DNA of 64,000 bases, taken from contig CAKAKS010000013.1 of assembly GCA_916700875.1 (NCBI GenBank), positions 9,525,117 through 9,589,116 of the forward strand, given 5' to 3'. Made by a program: the position numbers and the translations under genes. The DNA is from Sebastes aleutianus. Taxonomy: Eukaryota > Chordata > Actinopteri > Perciformes > Sebastidae. Below are positions 21,677-33,245 of this stretch, one piece after another (position 1 is the first letter of the stretch; each line of letters opens with the position of its first letter). The notes beneath the pieces are model-generated. The model saw only the letters and a list, made by a program, of their open reading frames with translations. It had not been told where the DNA came from and did not search any database.

Positions 21677-23285
21677 TTAGAGTCCAACACAGAGAACCAG
21701 TAGAGCTGCTGTCAGTATAACGTAGAGGCCGATCCTTCCCCGACTCTCTGGTTGTGAGCTCATTATTGGTCTCGGAGGTTTGGGCTCATCAGCAGCTGCT
21801 GTAAAGGACAGAAAATAAAATGTCTGATTGTCTGAAGTCCCGGTTTCCACCACAATTAAAATAATAATATCCTACTTACATAGATGTTTATCATGTTCCA
21901 CTCATTAATTCATTTGTGTGCATGAGATAAGTTTACAGAGAGGCATCACAGCGCACCGCTGCAGTCTCTATAGAGAGTGATGTTGCACGCTGTTAAGCCA
22001 CAATAACGCACAACAGATCCACTGGTTACATTTAGTGTAGTTTTGAACCACAGAACCCTCCGTGCTTATGAGCACATCAAACGTGTTGTTTTGATTAATT
22101 ATTCTACACAGTTCCTTCTGCTCATCAACAGGCATTTCACTCCTCTTATAACTCCCTCAGGACCGGCCGTTCCGTCTTTCACCCGGACGGTGTCTCCATC
22201 CTGGACAAAATAACTGAGCTCCATATTTTAATTATAACAGTCTGAGGCTGTGGTGAGCAACGTGATGTGATAGAGATGGTTCGGGTTCAAAACTAAAGTT
22301 GAAAAATAATGTGCGTAGTCCCAGACAACAATACGTTTCCTCTGACGGAAACTCTCTACAGGACTCCCAAACTGTCAGTGCGTCATGAGGAGGATAGTCC
22401 TGTGATTAAAGGAGGAGAAAGTAGTGAATGTGATAAGTCCTGATTGTCACAGCCTCTAATGCACGCTTGCGCTTACGTAGTGCGAGTACGTACACAAGCA
22501 ACAGGATACCGACTGTAGTTCACTTAACGGCCACCGGTGTCAGTAATAACAAGGATTTTCTGAAAGTTACATTTAGTACCTTTAATGGTCCCAGTTTGGG
22601 GGTTTGAAAATATGGTCACCCTATGTACTGTATGACCCCTGCAGCATGCTAACATGCTAAACTAAGATGTGTTTAGCACTAGCAGGGCTGTAGACTCTTA
22701 GTCTGGTTTCACTGACTGACTTCTACTGAATCAACTCACCTGTAACTTTGAGGTGACATATCCTAGAGCCACTTCCATAACCTGTCTGCATGTCACACCG
22801 GTACACACCAGAGTCATTAGTCCTGAGTCTGGACATGTGAAATCTGATTCGTCCGTCTCTGAGGACGTCTTTGTCCCACCGGACTCGTCCTGTAAACTGT
22901 TCATCCTGAGACTCTGGGAGCTCAACACCTTCATGGAGATGAAACAGGACAAAGGGTCTGAGCTCAGCTAACAGTTCACAGATGATATAAAGTGAGTTGG
23001 GGGAACTGTTGGTTCTGGTTGTGAACATCCACTCCAGTGTGATGTTGTGGTTCTCCTCTGCCTGATAGGAGGTCTGTGTCACATTCACTACAAATGCTCC
23101 TGTAGAGGAGACAGAGAGGGAAAGTGAGCAGCAGACAAACTGACAACTTGAACATGTCAAACTCCATCTAGAGATGTTTGTCTGAAAGTGTATTTAGTGT
23201 TTGTGGATAATAAAGTGAAGGTCAACTAACCAGAGACACAGGAGGTCAGACTGAGGAGCAGCAGGATGCTGCAGATCATCTTCAT
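21677..23285 (-). CDS. Ig gene D: V-set protein ending inside its membrane segment (178 aa)
   Basis: Coding exons 23285-23231, 23099-22740 and 21798-21677, in phase. Signal peptide and V domain are intact, with the family's Trp in the B strand, Cys in the C strand (IICELL), DSGVYRC and an extra G-strand Cys. Exon 3 encodes a short stalk with one degenerate unit (IMSSQPES), then GLYVILTAALLVLCVGL and a TAA where paralogues read TGCTTTGCC. The protein therefore ends at the end of the hydrophobic segment with no cytoplasmic tail; homologous tail sequence continues downstream untranslated. Pseudogene F has the same TAA, so the change predates their duplication. It could be a tail-less membrane form, a secreted decoy, or a decaying gene. 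Intron 2 (21799-22739) is unlike the others and holds a MITE remnant. Confidence 0.75.
22250..22583. mobile_element. Remnant of the TTAA-type MITE family in intron 2 of D
   Basis: The segment ending CTGAAAGTTACATTTAGTACC, with GGCCACCGGTGTCA before it, matches the right end of the MITE at 44551-45236 (GGCCACAGGTGTCA, then CTGAAAGTTACAAATAGTCCC). The left terminal repeat was not found, and the left boundary is approximate. Confidence 0.5.
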
Positions 23286-24890
23286 CCTGTGAGAGGAGAC
23301 AGAAACACATCAGATACAAGTTCAGTTATTACAGGCAGAACAGAGACAATCTACAGTCTGTCTTGTCTGCCCCATCACCAGCCATTCTAGCTGTGTGTAC
23401 CACGTTTTGTTGAAGGCTCTGTTTGTGGAAATCCCTTCAAATGTGTTTGTTTTGCAGACTTGCCGACCTTGAGACCCTAAAATATGGAGGATTTCAAAAC
23501 CAAAGGGGGGGTCTAGGGGCCCTCCCCCAAAAAAATTTGAGTTTCAGAGACTTTGTTTCCTGAATTCTGGTGACTTTAAAACAATGAAAATAACAAAAAT
23601 AATAAGTACACTGTAACAGCATTTTTATGTTAAAGAGGCTTGGCGAGCATGCTGTTTAGGCCCATCTACCAGATACTGGGATACGTCTGGGAGGGATAAA
23701 ACTATGAGTGATGCATGGTTGTTAATTTATAACTTACCGTGCATTAAGTCACAATATCAATGATGCTGAATTCCTTATTAAAACATGTTGTGAACTTCAG
23801 ATGGGTCTCATACAGTATATCAGTAATACATTAGATCATCATTAATGTTTGTTGAGTCTTATCGGACCTATCACATTCAGACTCTGATGGGGGTGGCAGT
23901 CCAGCCCTGGATCCAGGATGAACACAAAACGGCGTTGCACGTCGTCAGTAAGGGCAGCTGGTTGAGTCGGCATCGATGCAGCTCGCTGTTGCAGGGTTTT
24001 ATAACCCACTTCCACTCCCCGTGAATTGGTTTGGAATGGCCCTTAACATGGCAGAGCCTCCACGCGAACCCGCAAACGAAGTGGAAGTGGGTAGAGAGAG
24101 GGTGGAGGGAGTGGATTGGAATTGGGCCAGACTCTCACCAAACAACCGACTCATTTGATCAAATCTTCAATAAAATGTCATCAGACTAATCTATACTCGT
24201 CTCTAATGATTGTTGTTATATTCCTGTTATTGTGTGGACTATTTAAAGGCTGTATTATCTGTGATCATCATGCATTAATGGTTTAACTTCCATGTTGTAT
24301 GTTTCGTTAGTCACTGCGGTCAAGCCAGCCCCCACGTACTTGTACTGCCTAGGACCTAGAATACACTGTTTACCATTGGCAGAGCATTTTGGGCGCTACC
24401 CACATAATCAGCTGTGCTGCTCATCCAACAAATGCATGATCCTTACAAGTTGGACATCATTGTGAAGGTAAATAAACAGGCTTTCCAACCATGTAAAATA
24501 CAATGACCATTAGTATTGTAACAGAGAAATAATCCACCAAACACACGTTTCCGAACTTTTTTTTCCCAGTTTATTTCACCAACTAGATTTTCTCCTCGAT
24601 GGTTAACAAAGTTTCTGGTTAGCATTCGTGTTTAACGCACAACACAGACTAGAGGAAAAACACAAAAGGACGAGGACACTTCGAGGACACCACTAGGACA
24701 CTGCTTCAGAGCTGTCTCCCATTCTTGGCACGCAACACAAAAAAACAGGAGACGAGTAGTCGGCCTCATTTCATTCACATGACGAGTGAGTTAATATTAG
24801 TACTACATCCAGAGTAAAGTCGGGATAAGGAGAAAAAGACGGAGAGACAACGAGCCTATAAACTAAACTCTAGAGGAACCAGATGTCTGG
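23286..24890. other. Upstream flank of gene D
   Basis: 23286-23370 is the shared proximal flank. 23370-24120 is unshared sequence with no gene evidence. 24125-24900 is the distal duplicated flank (compare 46490-46790, 47640-47790 and 57125-57420), including a short 11-bp VNTR remnant near 24665-24705. It stops abruptly at about 24890, where a MITE fragment begins. Confidence 0.6.
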
Positions 24891-25150
24891 ACTACGAAGC
24901 AGGATTTGGCGTTAGCGAGGTAACTTCAGGGTTAACCCTTCAGGGTTTTCCGTCCTACGAAGGTGGATCACTTCTTACCGGGGTAGATCACCATGGTAAC
25001 TGATGCTGGGTAGATCACCATGGTAACTGATGCTGAACAGCTAACCTGCTCCGGAACAGGTTATGTTCCAGATAAGAGATCAACTCGTATAAAAGCACCG
25101 CCTACTGACCAATCAGAGCTCTGTGCGTAGATCGTATGGTAATAGGCGCA
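24890..25150. mobile_element. Terminal fragment of a MITE with CTGTACTACGAAGC-type end
   Basis: CTGGACTACGAAGCAGGATTTG followed by GCGAGGTAACTTC is the reverse complement of the right end of the complete element at 52319-52958. It continues into GTAGATCACCATGGTAACTG repeats shared with 49965-50130. Related pieces lie at 34020-34350. This is the left boundary of the 9.5-kb insertion. Confidence 0.7.
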
Positions 25151-25182
25151 ATGCATGCCGGTTAGATTTGTGTCCGCCTTGA

Positions 25183-25389
25183 TGCCAAGGCCTAGGGAAA
25201 GGAGGCTGGGTCACGGGCGGACATGGGTCCTGGGGTATGGGGTATAACACATGCGCAGTGTAACTGAAGCTGCGGTCGTGCGTTGCGATTGGCTCAATTT
25301 CGGCGAGTATAGGCGAGATTTTACTGCAAATGTGTTATACCCCTGGAGATATGACGCGTGACCCAGCCTCCTTTCTATAGGCCTTGCCT
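25183..25389. mobile_element. Short foldback (palindromic) element
   Basis: About 30-bp imperfect terminal inverted repeats (AAGGCCTAGGGAAAGGAGGC at the left; GCCTCCTTTCTATAGGCCTT at the right) enclose a second inverted pair, GGTATAACACATG/CAAATGTGTTATACC. TGATGCC occurs on both sides and may be the target duplication. No coding capacity. Confidence 0.7.
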
Positions 25390-25419
25390 GATGCCAACTT
25401 GCTCTGACGTCATGCACAC

Positions 25420-25960
25420 GTGGGCAACGATAACCTCACGAGATCGAGACGGCCGCAGTTTTTAAAGCCAGGCGCCGCAGTTGCTCTCCACCGGCTGCAA
25501 GACCCAGTGCATGATGGGAAACGCCTGGCTCGCGCCTGATCAAACAGCTGATTGGCTCTTAGTTTTGTAGAAAAGTCACAACTTTCTGTGTAATTGTAAT
25601 ATTTAACACTAGATTGTATTAGTCTCATGTTGTGTAATGAAGGTTTCATCTGTTAACAAACACATCTTGTGTGTTGATAATAATAATTATTATAATAATG
25701 AAGGTTATTTATATAACCTAATGAGCACTTGTTTTATCAAAACGTGTGCTCATTATGTGCTTTACAAGATGGACATAACAATAATAAAGGATATAATCTA
25801 ACGCCAGATAAAAGCACATTTACACATAGATTAACAAACAAATATAAATAAATCACAATGTGGTCTGAAAAGGTTCTGTTATACCTAGACCTGAAAACTA
25901 CAAGTGGCCTACAAATCAGATCTAACAGGAAGTCACTTTTTCTGTGACTTCCTGTTAATT
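25420..25960. repeat. Dispersed repeat, inverted copy at about 54270-54760
   Basis: Includes the segment with GCAAGACCCAGTGCATGATG and ACAAAACTAAGAGCC (complement). It ends in a perfect hairpin, AACAGGAAGTCAC/GTGACTTCCTGTT, at about 25928-25958. The other copy starts with a damaged version of the hairpin. Family not recognised; the terminal hairpin is compatible with a Helitron-like or other non-TIR element, but this was not established. Confidence 0.6.
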
Positions 25961-26039
25961 CAGTGAAGGCTGCTGGAAACTGTCCAACTTGACCTCAGCT
26001 TTTAGTCTCCACCCCCATCCTGCTCTCCCTGTCGCCTGT

Positions 26040-26319
26040 CGGTCGAGCTCATCCATCATTTGAGAGCCAATCATCTTGCGTATCGCTACCAAGATTCGAC
26101 CAAGATTTGACCAATCGGAGGCCGCCCTGCTACCAAGAATGGCGACAGCCAATCACCGTCCGTTGCGTCTACCAAGATTTGACCAATCACACTCGCTATC
26201 GCTACCAAGATTGACGCCGGAAGCCACGCCCCTAGAAATCAACGTCAGGTCCCTTCAACGGAAAGTCAAGTCCTTCACCAGAATTTCTTTTCGACCCGAC
26301 GTCTTTGCTATATTTTGGG
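26040..26319 (+). promoter_or_regulatory. CCAAT-rich promoter and probable 5'-UTR exon of the 1445-aa gene
   Basis: Four diverged units of CTACCAAGATTTGACCAATC lie between about 26085 and 26215, with CCAATC/CCAATCAC boxes on the plus strand. GC-rich sequence follows, then a strong donor, TTTTGG/GTAAGTTC, at about 26319. The next acceptor, ATACAG at 27504, is two bases before the ATG of the gene. No TATA box is seen, so this looks like a CCAAT-type promoter. Transcript start not determined. Confidence 0.6.
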
Positions 26320-26368
26320 TAAGTTCATCGTCAACCATTTATTGAAAATATGTGGTTTACATTGGTGG

Positions 26369-26866
26369 CGAGCCAGCACGCTAGCAAGCTAATGTCATAT
26401 CCACGTAACCTGGCTATCTTACACTAGTTGAAGTCGCGAACGATTCTCCATTCATAACCAGCTGACGTCAGCTGATATGACACCATGCTTTATTTTAGGC
26501 AGCTGACAGCACTAGTGTGTTAGCCTGTCTGTTTACATAGGGGATTATGTAGGTCTACAGTTAATATCGGGCTGGCTATTTGGTAATAACACTGACGTTA
26601 ATCAGTAGTTACGAGCCAGCACGCCAGCAGGCTAAATGTGAAAATGTCATATCCACGTAACCTGGCTATCTTACACTAGTTGAAGTCATGAACGACACTC
26701 CATTCATAACCAGCTGACGTTAGCTGATATGACACTATGCTTTATTTTAGGCAGCTGACAACACTAGTGTGTTAGCCTGTCTGTTTACATAGCACATTAT
26801 GTAGCCCTACAGTTAATAACGGGCTGGCTATTTGGTAATAACACTGACGTTAACGTTAATCAATAG
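26369..26866. repeat. Tandem duplication, about 243-bp unit, two copies
   Basis: 26369-26611 and 26612-26866 are near-identical (GAGCCAGCACG to TAATAACACTGACGTTAA), the second with a 9-base insertion near its start. They lie in the first intron of the downstream gene. Confidence 0.85.
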
Positions 26867-27506
26867 TACAAGACAGAAAATACGTAGTCCACAGTTTACC
26901 AACGTAATCTATGTTTCCACTCTTTATGTGTGGATCAGTCTATGTATTTGGTATTTTGCTGAGTATGCTAATTTAGCCCCTGTGTATATGAATTGTTTCA
27001 GAATGTTATAGTGTTAAGTTACAGGTTGTAAAGCAGTTGAGAATAAGACATGTAATGCATAGGTCCAGTAAGGTACTCACCTGGTAACTAGTTTTAAAAA
27101 ATTAAATTGTTTACAGATTCTGTATAGTAAGTACATTATTAGAAAACACTGTATCAGACAGACAGAGGCAACTAAATGTTGCATAACCTCTTTTGCATGA
27201 GAAGTAATGGACACAGAGTGTAATTTATGTTAGTTTAGCTAGATTGGAGATCAGAATACAAGGATATAATACAAGGATACAAAGGCTTTATTGTCATATG
27301 CATAAATAAACACGTTATCAATGCAATGACATTCTTAGTTTGCTGGGTCACTATCCTGTAGTGAAATGTACTAAAAATAAATATGAAATTAAGAAAGAAC
27401 ATAGAAATTATAATATAACATATAGCAGGCCATAATTTTACAATATAAGAGGACAGACCAAGCATATTCTAACTGTTGTTGTTTTCCCCCCCCCCAATCA
27501 TACAGA

Positions 27507-30500
27507 ATGGAGCCTAAATTTAGGAGGAGGGGGGATGGCCACGCTAGCCTCTTTGACACAGAGGAAGCAAAAAGAGTTACGGGGGAGAACAGGCCATGGG
27601 TGCGGGCTCTGTCGCCTGAGAGGGTGAAAGAGTCTGCAAAGATGGCTGTTCTGCGTCGCGGTGGAGACCCGGAGAATATGCAGCATGTCCTGGGCCAACA
27701 TCAGATGCAGTTTGGGATTTTCAGGGGCCAAACTTTTCACTGGGTGGCAGAAAATGCGTTGGGGTATGCAGGTTATGTGGTGGCATCAATGTCAGAGGAG
27801 TCAGGAAGCTCTGATTCACGCAACAACCTCGCCAACAAAAGAGCCTTCCAGGGGTACATCTCACATTATCCTGCAGGCCGTTATGCCATCCAGGTCAAGC
27901 GGGAGGTGAGATCCGCTAGAGGCCAGAGCCAACCTGCCACTGCTGCTGCTGCCACCTCCACACAGCCGCCCTCCAGCTCACCACGGCCCTCAGCCTCTTC
28001 TCGAGCTGCAACCACCACACAGCCGCCCTCCAGCTCACCACGGCCCTCAGCCTCTTTGCGAGCTGCCACCTCCACACAGCTGCTCTCCACCTCACCACGG
28101 CCCTCAGCCTCTTCACGAGCTGCAACCACCACACAGCCGCCCTCCACCTCACCACAACCTTCAGCCTCTTTGCGAGCAGCTGCCACCTCCACCTCCTCGC
28201 GACTATCCTCAGTGCCTGTATCCTCCCTGCGCTCATTGCTGATAGGGAAAGGCAAGTCTCAGCACAGCATTGAGAAGTCTGTGAAGAGGTTGTTTGCACC
28301 CCAAAAGATTCAGCCATGTAAGTATGCAACTAGAAAATGGATTTTGTGAAAAGCTGAGTTGTACATTTTTTCATATCTTTAATGTATTCTATTTTGATGT
28401 CATTCTTTTTCAGCTGTTCCTGCTCTGTGTCCTGCTGGATCCACCACGGCACCTTTGCTGGAAACAGTGAAGTCGGAACCCACCGACAGTGAGCTTTTGC
28501 TGGCCGCTGAAGAGATTGAGTCAGAAATAGCGCGTATGTATTTTAATGAAATACTTACACACACTCTTTCTCTCTGTCTCTCACTTTCTCTCTCTCTCTA
28601 TCTCACACACCACACAGCTGTCTCTCTTAATATTCTTAAAATATATTTGTCTCTTTTATCCACAATTTCTCTTGACATTTTCCCAAAAAGCACAAAGTTA
28701 TAACCGAGTATACACTTCATTGTTCATTCCTTCATTCTCTCATATCTGTTTAATAGATACCAGAATTTGCCTGCCCGCTGGTTGGATCCCTGCCCTGCCA
28801 GAGATTGACCAGCGCTGGATTGCCAAGACCCTGTTCCGGTGGTCACGTTTTAATCAGCCAGAGCTGGACCCTGCAAAGCTGGACAGAATGTGGTGGTATC
28901 CACCTCTGCGGTCACTGACCTCTAGTGCCATACCAGCATTGGAGCAGTTCTTTGGGCACCCCCTGTTCCTGTGGATGCCCAGGAAGCTTTGGCGAGTGCG
29001 TCTGCTCTGTCCACATCCAGACTGTGGCAAGTCGGAGCTTACATCTGCTGGACTGCACCAGAAAGTCAGGCAGGTGGTTGGTGTCAGTAGCTCTTACTAC
29101 TTGGCATCTGAGTATCTCGCATGTAAGAGCTGCAAGAGAAAACTGATCAGCTGGAGCCACAACATTGTCTCCCAGTTGGACATTGGCCACCGCATACAGT
29201 TCCCATGTCTGCTGACATACAAGCTGGGGTGTGACATCCAGGTTGTGCGCCTGATGCGCCAGCGAGGCTTGGGGAACAGCAGCAGCCAGCTTCAAAAGCA
29301 GCTGGAGGAGCAGCATGCAGAGAGCTGGCTTGAGAAACAAATTCAGTTTCTCACTGATTACAGAGGAGTTGCCCGTGCTGTCTCCTCTGGGCTGATTTCA
29401 CCAGTCCCGCTTGGGGACATGCCAGTTATGCCTGCAGTGCCGAAACATCGCTGGCTGATGCAGGTATACGCCCAGGATGTCCTCAGCAGGCTGGATGAAG
29501 TGAAAGCCTCCATCACCTCACTCTTTGGCCAGGTCCTCAAGATGGACTCAACCAAGAAGATCGTGAGGAAGCTGGCAGGTCAGGCCCGGTCTACTGCTGC
29601 TTGGGCCACCAACATTGGCAATGAGCATGGGCATGTCATCATGTCTGTGCTCACAGCAAGTGAGGGCTGGGGATTGATGAAGATGGCAGAGGGTCTTGTG
29701 AGGCGCTACAAGGATGCTGGAGTGCCACCCCCAGAGATCCTGTATGTAGACCGTGACTGCTGTGGGAACTCACACCTACATAAGATTTTTGGGGCATGGC
29801 CGGACATGAACATAAAGTTGGACGTCTGGCACTTTATGAGGAGGTTTGCCACCGGATGCACAACTGACTCACATGCACTCTACACCAGCTTCATGGCCCA
29901 ACTCACCCGCTGCATCTTTGTGTGGGATGACAGTGACCTGCAGCGACTCAGGGCAGCCAAGCGGGCGGAGCTAGAGGCAAGCCGCATGCGTCCCACAGAA
30001 GCGGATGTGACACTCCACATCACAAAGGCAGAGATGCAGCTTCACTGCAAGAGGACCATCCGGGAAACCAGTGAGATGGAAGTGATGCTCAGGCAGTTGA
30101 TCGAGGCATATGATGGAAAGAGGGGCTGCAACACTCTTGGCGTGCCTCTGATCAACTCTGCAAGGATGGCGGAAATCTGGAAGGCCCAGCGCAAGCACAT
30201 CCCCTGCCTCCAGGACCCTCCAGGTTTCCAGCTGTATACGCAGACTGGGACACTGAAGAAGGGCGGTCATGTGCTCCCAACATACCGGTGTGCCAGAGGC
30301 TCCACTTCACTGGAGAGTTTCCATTTGCACATGAACCGCTTCATCCCAGGTAAAGAGTGCACACCGTTAGGTTTCCATCTAAGTTGTAATGAAATTATAT
30401 TTTATTACATTTGTTAATATATTTGCATGCAAGGAATCACAATGCAAATATTTAATCTTTTTCAGGAACCCTGGCAAGTGACACCTTTTTCCAGGCGTAT

Positions 30501-32827
30501 CTGGTTGATGGTCTTGCCAGGTGGAATGAAGACAGGACCATGACAGCAGAGGGGAGAGTAGGGCCACACTCCTACAGTGGCCTTCTTAGGCATGCTGCCA
30601 ACCAGCTGTCAGAGGAGGTGCTGGGGAGAAAACTGGTGGAGTACAACCCCCCACAGAAATACACTGGTATGCATGTACTAAATAATTATTGTATGCATGT
30701 GGTAAATTACAATAGATTTTAGGCAGGCACGTATTCCTGTCAGTCAACTATGAAGCTTTTTTTTTGTTGTTTCAGGAGAGCTCATAGGTATTGAATACCT
30801 CTACAACCAAAACAATGCAGTCATGGAGGACTACAAGTTGGCACTCACATCACTGGAAACAGAGGACATCACAGTTGCAGAGGGGGAGCCTTGTGTGGAG
30901 ATATTTGACATGGAGGATCTGACTGTTCCCACCATGGATACAGTATGGCCCCCACAACTGTGCACTCCATCAGCCCCGACTGGCAACAGCACCACACCAT
31001 CTACACCCAAGATATCACCCACCACTTCATGTGCACCCACAATTTCACCCACCACTTCATCTGCACCCACAATTTCACCCACCACACCATCTGCACCCAC
31101 AGCACTGCCTGCTACTGCACCACCAACTGGACCTGTTGCAACTGTACAGAGTGGTAAGTTTTTATTTAATTTTTAAAGGTGCCAATAATTGTGATTTATA
31201 TTAACACATAAAACATCAATATCACATGTTCATACATGTTCTCTCTGTATTTGCTTTAATTTGTTCTAATTTAGCTCTTGAGCAAGGCACAAGCAGCTCC
31301 ACAGATGAGCAGCCTTCAACCGCATCAGGTTCCACCAGTCATGATGTAGGTTTACATTTTTTATAATGTTTTAAACTTCTTTCATGTTACATCTGTAATA
31401 ACTTCAAATGGACATAATATTGAAAATTGTAAAATAAATTTTTGATTTTCATCACTCTTTTTTGTTTAACATAGGACTCAGTTGGACCTGATAACATTGA
31501 GGGCTTCCGAGCAGTCCAGGACTTGGCAGACTATTTGGTCAATTTAAAAGACCACAGTCTTGCCCTGTCGAGAGAGGAGGCCGCCCGAGTCATTGGCCTA
31601 TGGGAGTGCCTATCCCAATTTGACAAAGGACGCACTTTATACCCTCCACGCCACCAGGACACGATCGCAAAAGGCAGATTCAGGGCCACAAAAAAAAATG
31701 TTGCGCCTGGTGTGGAGAGTACAAAACGGTATGTATGTTTTGTTGAGCAGGCATGACAATGCTGCATGCTGTTATATAATTTCTTGCACTAACACTAATG
31801 TGCTCAATACCTTTGCAGATGCTTTGCGGGAGGGAGGAGCCCAGCACAGTGGCCTGACTGCAATCGCATATGTGAGGCAGTTTTTGCCAGTCTGTGCGAG
31901 GAATTCAGTGGCCCCAGGCGCATAAACGGAGTCAGGCACGAGCGTTGGAGCCTGGTCACCAGGGCATACCTCCACATCCGGCAAGTGATTTTGAGCAATG
32001 CCGTGGTGATGGAGAGGACCACGATCCAGCTCCCCGTCATGAATAGCGCAACAATCGCTAGTTGGTGAGTTAATAAACACTTAAGCTAGTGAGGTAATAG
32101 CCTAGTATTGTACTCTTATATTACACTATGGTATACAAAAAATAATACTTTGAATATTTTTAGGTACTGCAAACGGGAAAGGAAGCAGGAGAAGAGTGTG
32201 ATGGAGCAGGCCATCTCCACCCCAAAAATCACCTTCGTCAGCCCAGAGAGCCTGCCTCCTGCAGTTGAAAGGAAAGGCAGACCCTGTATGCCTAACAGCA
32301 GTGTGGCAAATCCCCACATCTTTGTTTTGCCCCCTAATACTGCAGGGATGGCCCAGCTAAAACAAAGACTGAACATAACTCCATCTGCTGGTCTTAGGCC
32401 GCCCTTCCTTGCAGCTCTCGAGCCGCCTCTCCAGGCAGCTCCCCAACCTCTCAGACCTCTCCTGCTTGCGCCCAGACCTCTCCTGTGTGCAACCCAACCT
32501 CACCTGCCTGCACCACAACCTCTCTTGCCTGCCTTCCAATCTGTGGTTCCTGCAGGTTCTTCCCTTACAGATGTGCCTTACACCACACAGCATTACCACA
32601 AGAGGAAAAGACAGGAGGAGGAACAGAGTGGCAAAAGGAAGAGGAAATACTCCAGGAAGAGTGACGCCATCACCTGCAAGCAGTGTCAGAGGGAGCGGGA
32701 CCCTGCCACCCACCAACAGTACTTTGGGAATTGGTACTGCCAGGCCACAGCCACCGTGACTCTGGCTGAGTGGAGGGCTGCACTTGAAGCCCGGGGATAT
32801 GGCACAAAAAAAGATACTCGACCCTGA
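27507..32827 (+). CDS. Nine-exon gene for a DUF6729-type, transposase-derived-looking protein (1445 aa)
   Basis: Exons 27507-28317, 28414-28533, 28757-30349, 30466-30666, 30776-31153, 31275-31345, 31475-31728, 31819-32064 and 32164-32827. All introns are GT-AG and the joined frame is open for 1446 codons. The N-terminal domain (1-135) is conserved-looking (FRGQTFHWVAENALGYAGY). A 4 x 19-residue Ser/Pro/Thr repeat (149-227) follows. Exon 3 of the model (SEPTDSELLLAAEEIE) and a zinc-ribbon-like pair (CPHPDC 395-400, CKSC 433-436) lead to a region with D574 (KMDSTKKI), D642 (LYVDRDCCG), WH668 (DVWHFMRR) and E830 (GSTSLESFH). These are spaced like a DDE/RNase H-fold transposase core with an insertion. 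A basic patch and a Cys cluster (C1396, C1399, C1417) end the protein. It resembles a multicopy fish family annotated DUF6729; catalytic activity is inferred only. AATAAA is at 33221. Confidence 0.85.
27951..28180 (+). repeat. Coding 57-bp minisatellite (four units)
   Basis: Four units of ATSTQPPSSSPRPSASSRA-like 19-residue sequence within the first coding exon. It is low-complexity, probably disordered linker, and likely variable in copy number. Confidence 0.9.
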
Positions 32828-33245
32828 TAACTCTGTTCACATTAGCCTATATTGTATTGTATTATATACTATTTCATATACTGTATTGTATTCTAGTAAT
32901 ATAGTATTAATAATAATCTATTATATTCTATTATACGATACTATATTCTATTCTATTCTATTACATGGTATTATATTATATTATATGGTATTATATTATA
33001 TTATATTTTATTATATTGCATTATATTATATATATATTATTCTAGTAACAATAGTATTTATAATATATATTTTTTATTGTATTATATATATATATATATA
33101 TATATTCTGTTCTATTTTGTTCCATTACATTGTATTCCTGTTGATTTTATTGTTGATAAATGTATATACCACTGATTGCACTGATTTTTATTACTGTACT
33201 GTTTTTTAAAATTTGTTTATAATAAATATGTTATTAAGATGACTC
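32828..33245 (+). other. AT-rich 3' UTR of the 1445-aa gene
   Basis: Long runs of TATATTATATTC-like sequence. The first well-formed AATAAA is at 33221-33226, followed by a GTGTTCTTTTT stretch. Confidence 0.55.

Noticed and set aside
27881..28329. Antisense ORFs opposite the first coding exon of the 1445-aa gene
   Set aside because: Shadow of the Ser/Pro/Thr repeat; the sense frame is supported by splice phasing across nine exons.
32784..33209. 141-codon Tyr/Ile-rich ORF after the 1445-aa gene
   Set aside because: AT-rich 3' UTR sequence in another frame; the gene's own frame stops at 32827.
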